From: a virus
Direction: 5' to 3' (one strand)
Virus record (IMG/VR): IMGVR_UViG_3300031840_000371
Location: 1 to 22,099 of that record
DNA length: 22,099 nucleotides
This document shows, piece by piece, positions 21,372 to 22,099 of the stretch (position 1 is the first letter of the stretch; every line of letters starts with the position of its first letter). The notes under the pieces are model-generated. The model ran no database searches and was not told the origin of the DNA. It saw nothing but the letters and a program-made list of their open reading frames with translations. Both the position numbers and the translations under genes were made by a program.

Positions 21372-21842
21372 ATGTTTATTAGAGAGTACAACAGAACAGA
21401 CAAGCCATTCAAAGACTATTCTTATCAAGATGGCTTAGGGAAAATCAGAGAGATTTTATTAGACGAGTACGAACAACTTGGGGCAGACGCATCTATCTTA
21501 GGGGATAGAAAGGTCAACACCATATCTGATGATGACTTGTTAGACATCGGATACCAATATTTTGATATGTGGGTACTGCGTAAAAACGAAGTGTCTCTTA
21601 GAAATGACCTTATGGATACCTTCGACGAGGAAGAACTAATGTTTGCAGATGGCTTCGATGAGGCTATCTTAGGTGTATGTTCATCATCCTATAGAGTTAT
21701 ATATTCTGTAGAAAAAATGATCAAAATCCTAATGGATGAGGGTATGGAATATATAGATGCTATCGAACACCTATCATTTAACGTGGTAAACGCTTACGTA
21801 GGAGAGAAGACTCCTATCTACTCAACTATATCAACCATTTAA
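21372..21842 (+). CDS. Conserved phage protein of the FNVVxAYVGExTPI family
   Basis: The 156-residue acidic protein has a charged, mainly helical N-terminal half. The C-terminal half has DEAILGVCSSSYRVIYSVEKMIKILMDEGMEYIDAIEHLSFNVVNAYVGEKTPIYSTI (about 96-154). This block, with FNV, G and TPI, is widespread in phages, where the usual form is FNVVGAWVGEQTPI. The function is unknown to me. It is the first gene after the internal promoter and is preceded by the leader AACTAAAAACCACTATC. Confidence 0.82.
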   Translation: MFIREYNRTDKPFKDYSYQDGLGKIREILLDEYEQLGADASILGDRKVNTISDDDLLDIGYQYFDMWVLRKNEVSLRNDLMDTFDEEELMFADGFDEAILGVCSSSYRVIYSVEKMIKILMDEGMEYIDAIEHLSFNVVNAYVGEKTPIYSTISTI

Positions 21843-21852
21843 ACTAAACACT

Positions 21853-22011
21853 ATGGGACAGACTAAAGAATTATTTACCTCTATGATGCAAGGCATGATG
21901 GAAGGAATGAGCATCGAACAACAGATGGCTCGTAAAATGAGAGATGACGAGTACAGATACGCTATCTACAAGAAAGAGAAAGAAAAAGAAACTAAACCTA
22001 AAAAGAAGTAA
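21853..22011 (+). CDS. Small Met-rich helical protein, 52 residues
   Basis: The frame opens at an ATG after the leader AAACTAAACACT. The product has a methionine-rich N-terminal helix (SMMQGMMEGMSIEQQMARKM) and a Lys/Glu-rich C-terminal tail. There is no signal peptide. The spacing to neighbours (10 bp before, 3 bp after) and the typical leader support a real gene. Function unknown. Confidence 0.62.
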   Translation: MGQTKELFTSMMQGMMEGMSIEQQMARKMRDDEYRYAIYKKEKEKETKPKKK

Positions 22012-22014
22012 GCT

Positions 22015-22099
22015 ATGAGTAAAGATTGGTGGGACAATAGTCCCCTACACCCAGCAAATAGAGATGATGATAACAGAGACGATCATCTTTACTGCGACG
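22015..22099 (+). CDS. Partial hypothetical protein at right edge
   Basis: An ATG 3 bp after the previous stop opens a frame that runs off the window after 28 codons. The N-terminus is acidic with a Trp pair (MSKDWWDNSPLHPANRDDDN). It is too short to classify. Confidence 0.5.
   Translation, partial: MSKDWWDNSPLHPANRDDDNRDDHLYCD

Overview
This window looks like part of a tailed bacteriophage genome (or a prophage or virome contig) whose host is a marine member of the Bacteroidetes. The phage assignment rests on a recognisable large terminase subunit, portal protein, 3TM holin, M15 peptidase and collagen-like/beta-rich fibre proteins. The host inference rests on AT-rich DNA, the near absence of Shine-Dalgarno sequences, and repeated promoters of the Bacteroidetes type (TTG, 19-21 bp, TAnnTTTG). 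An 800-residue portal next to a terminase of about 690 residues would fit a crAss-like or Cellulophaga-podovirus-like lineage, but that is inference. No integrase, tRNA, DNA polymerase or CRISPR array is visible.

Layout. (1) Positions 1-10923 form one long leftward block. In transcription order it carries a small virion-type protein, a small membrane protein, three small Lys/Arg-rich proteins, a one-TM coiled-coil protein, a secreted thioredoxin-fold protein without active-site cysteines, M15 endolysin, 3TM holin, a 513-residue fibre, a conserved hypothetical, a tandem GroES-like co-chaperonin, a small coiled-coil protein, TerL, portal and a cut-off acidic scaffold-like protein that has its own promoter. 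Many of these genes overlap by 1-14 bp. (2) Positions 10924-11023 are a divergent promoter region. (3) Positions 11024-15831 are a rightward block: a winged-helix-like protein, a very basic protein with 27-residue tandem repeats, an 807-residue fibre, a second protein with a similar C-terminal domain, and a small virion-type protein. (4) Positions 15828-16966 hold a leftward HNH endonuclease, a rightward TM/coiled-coil protein and a leftward basic protein.

(5) Positions 16967-17957 are about 990 bp without a gene. The first 400 bp are a C/G-tract-rich stretch with a 14-bp direct repeat. After them comes a very good promoter (17377-17408), followed by about 515 bp of non-coding, hairpin-rich, relatively GC-rich sequence. 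This has the character of a large structured non-coding RNA and is the most interesting item in the window. (6) Positions 17958-22099 are a rightward module of small, probably early genes: a zinc-ribbon mini-protein, an ArdC-like antirestriction/zincin protein and about ten small phage proteins. Most of their starts are preceded by a recurring leader of the type AACTAAA..CACTAT(C)ATG.

The left block builds and packages the head and lyses the cell. The middle block supplies fibres and basic virion proteins. The right block is likely expressed early, for host takeover and defence evasion. Functions of the small proteins are mostly unknown. All family assignments are by motif recognition, without database search.
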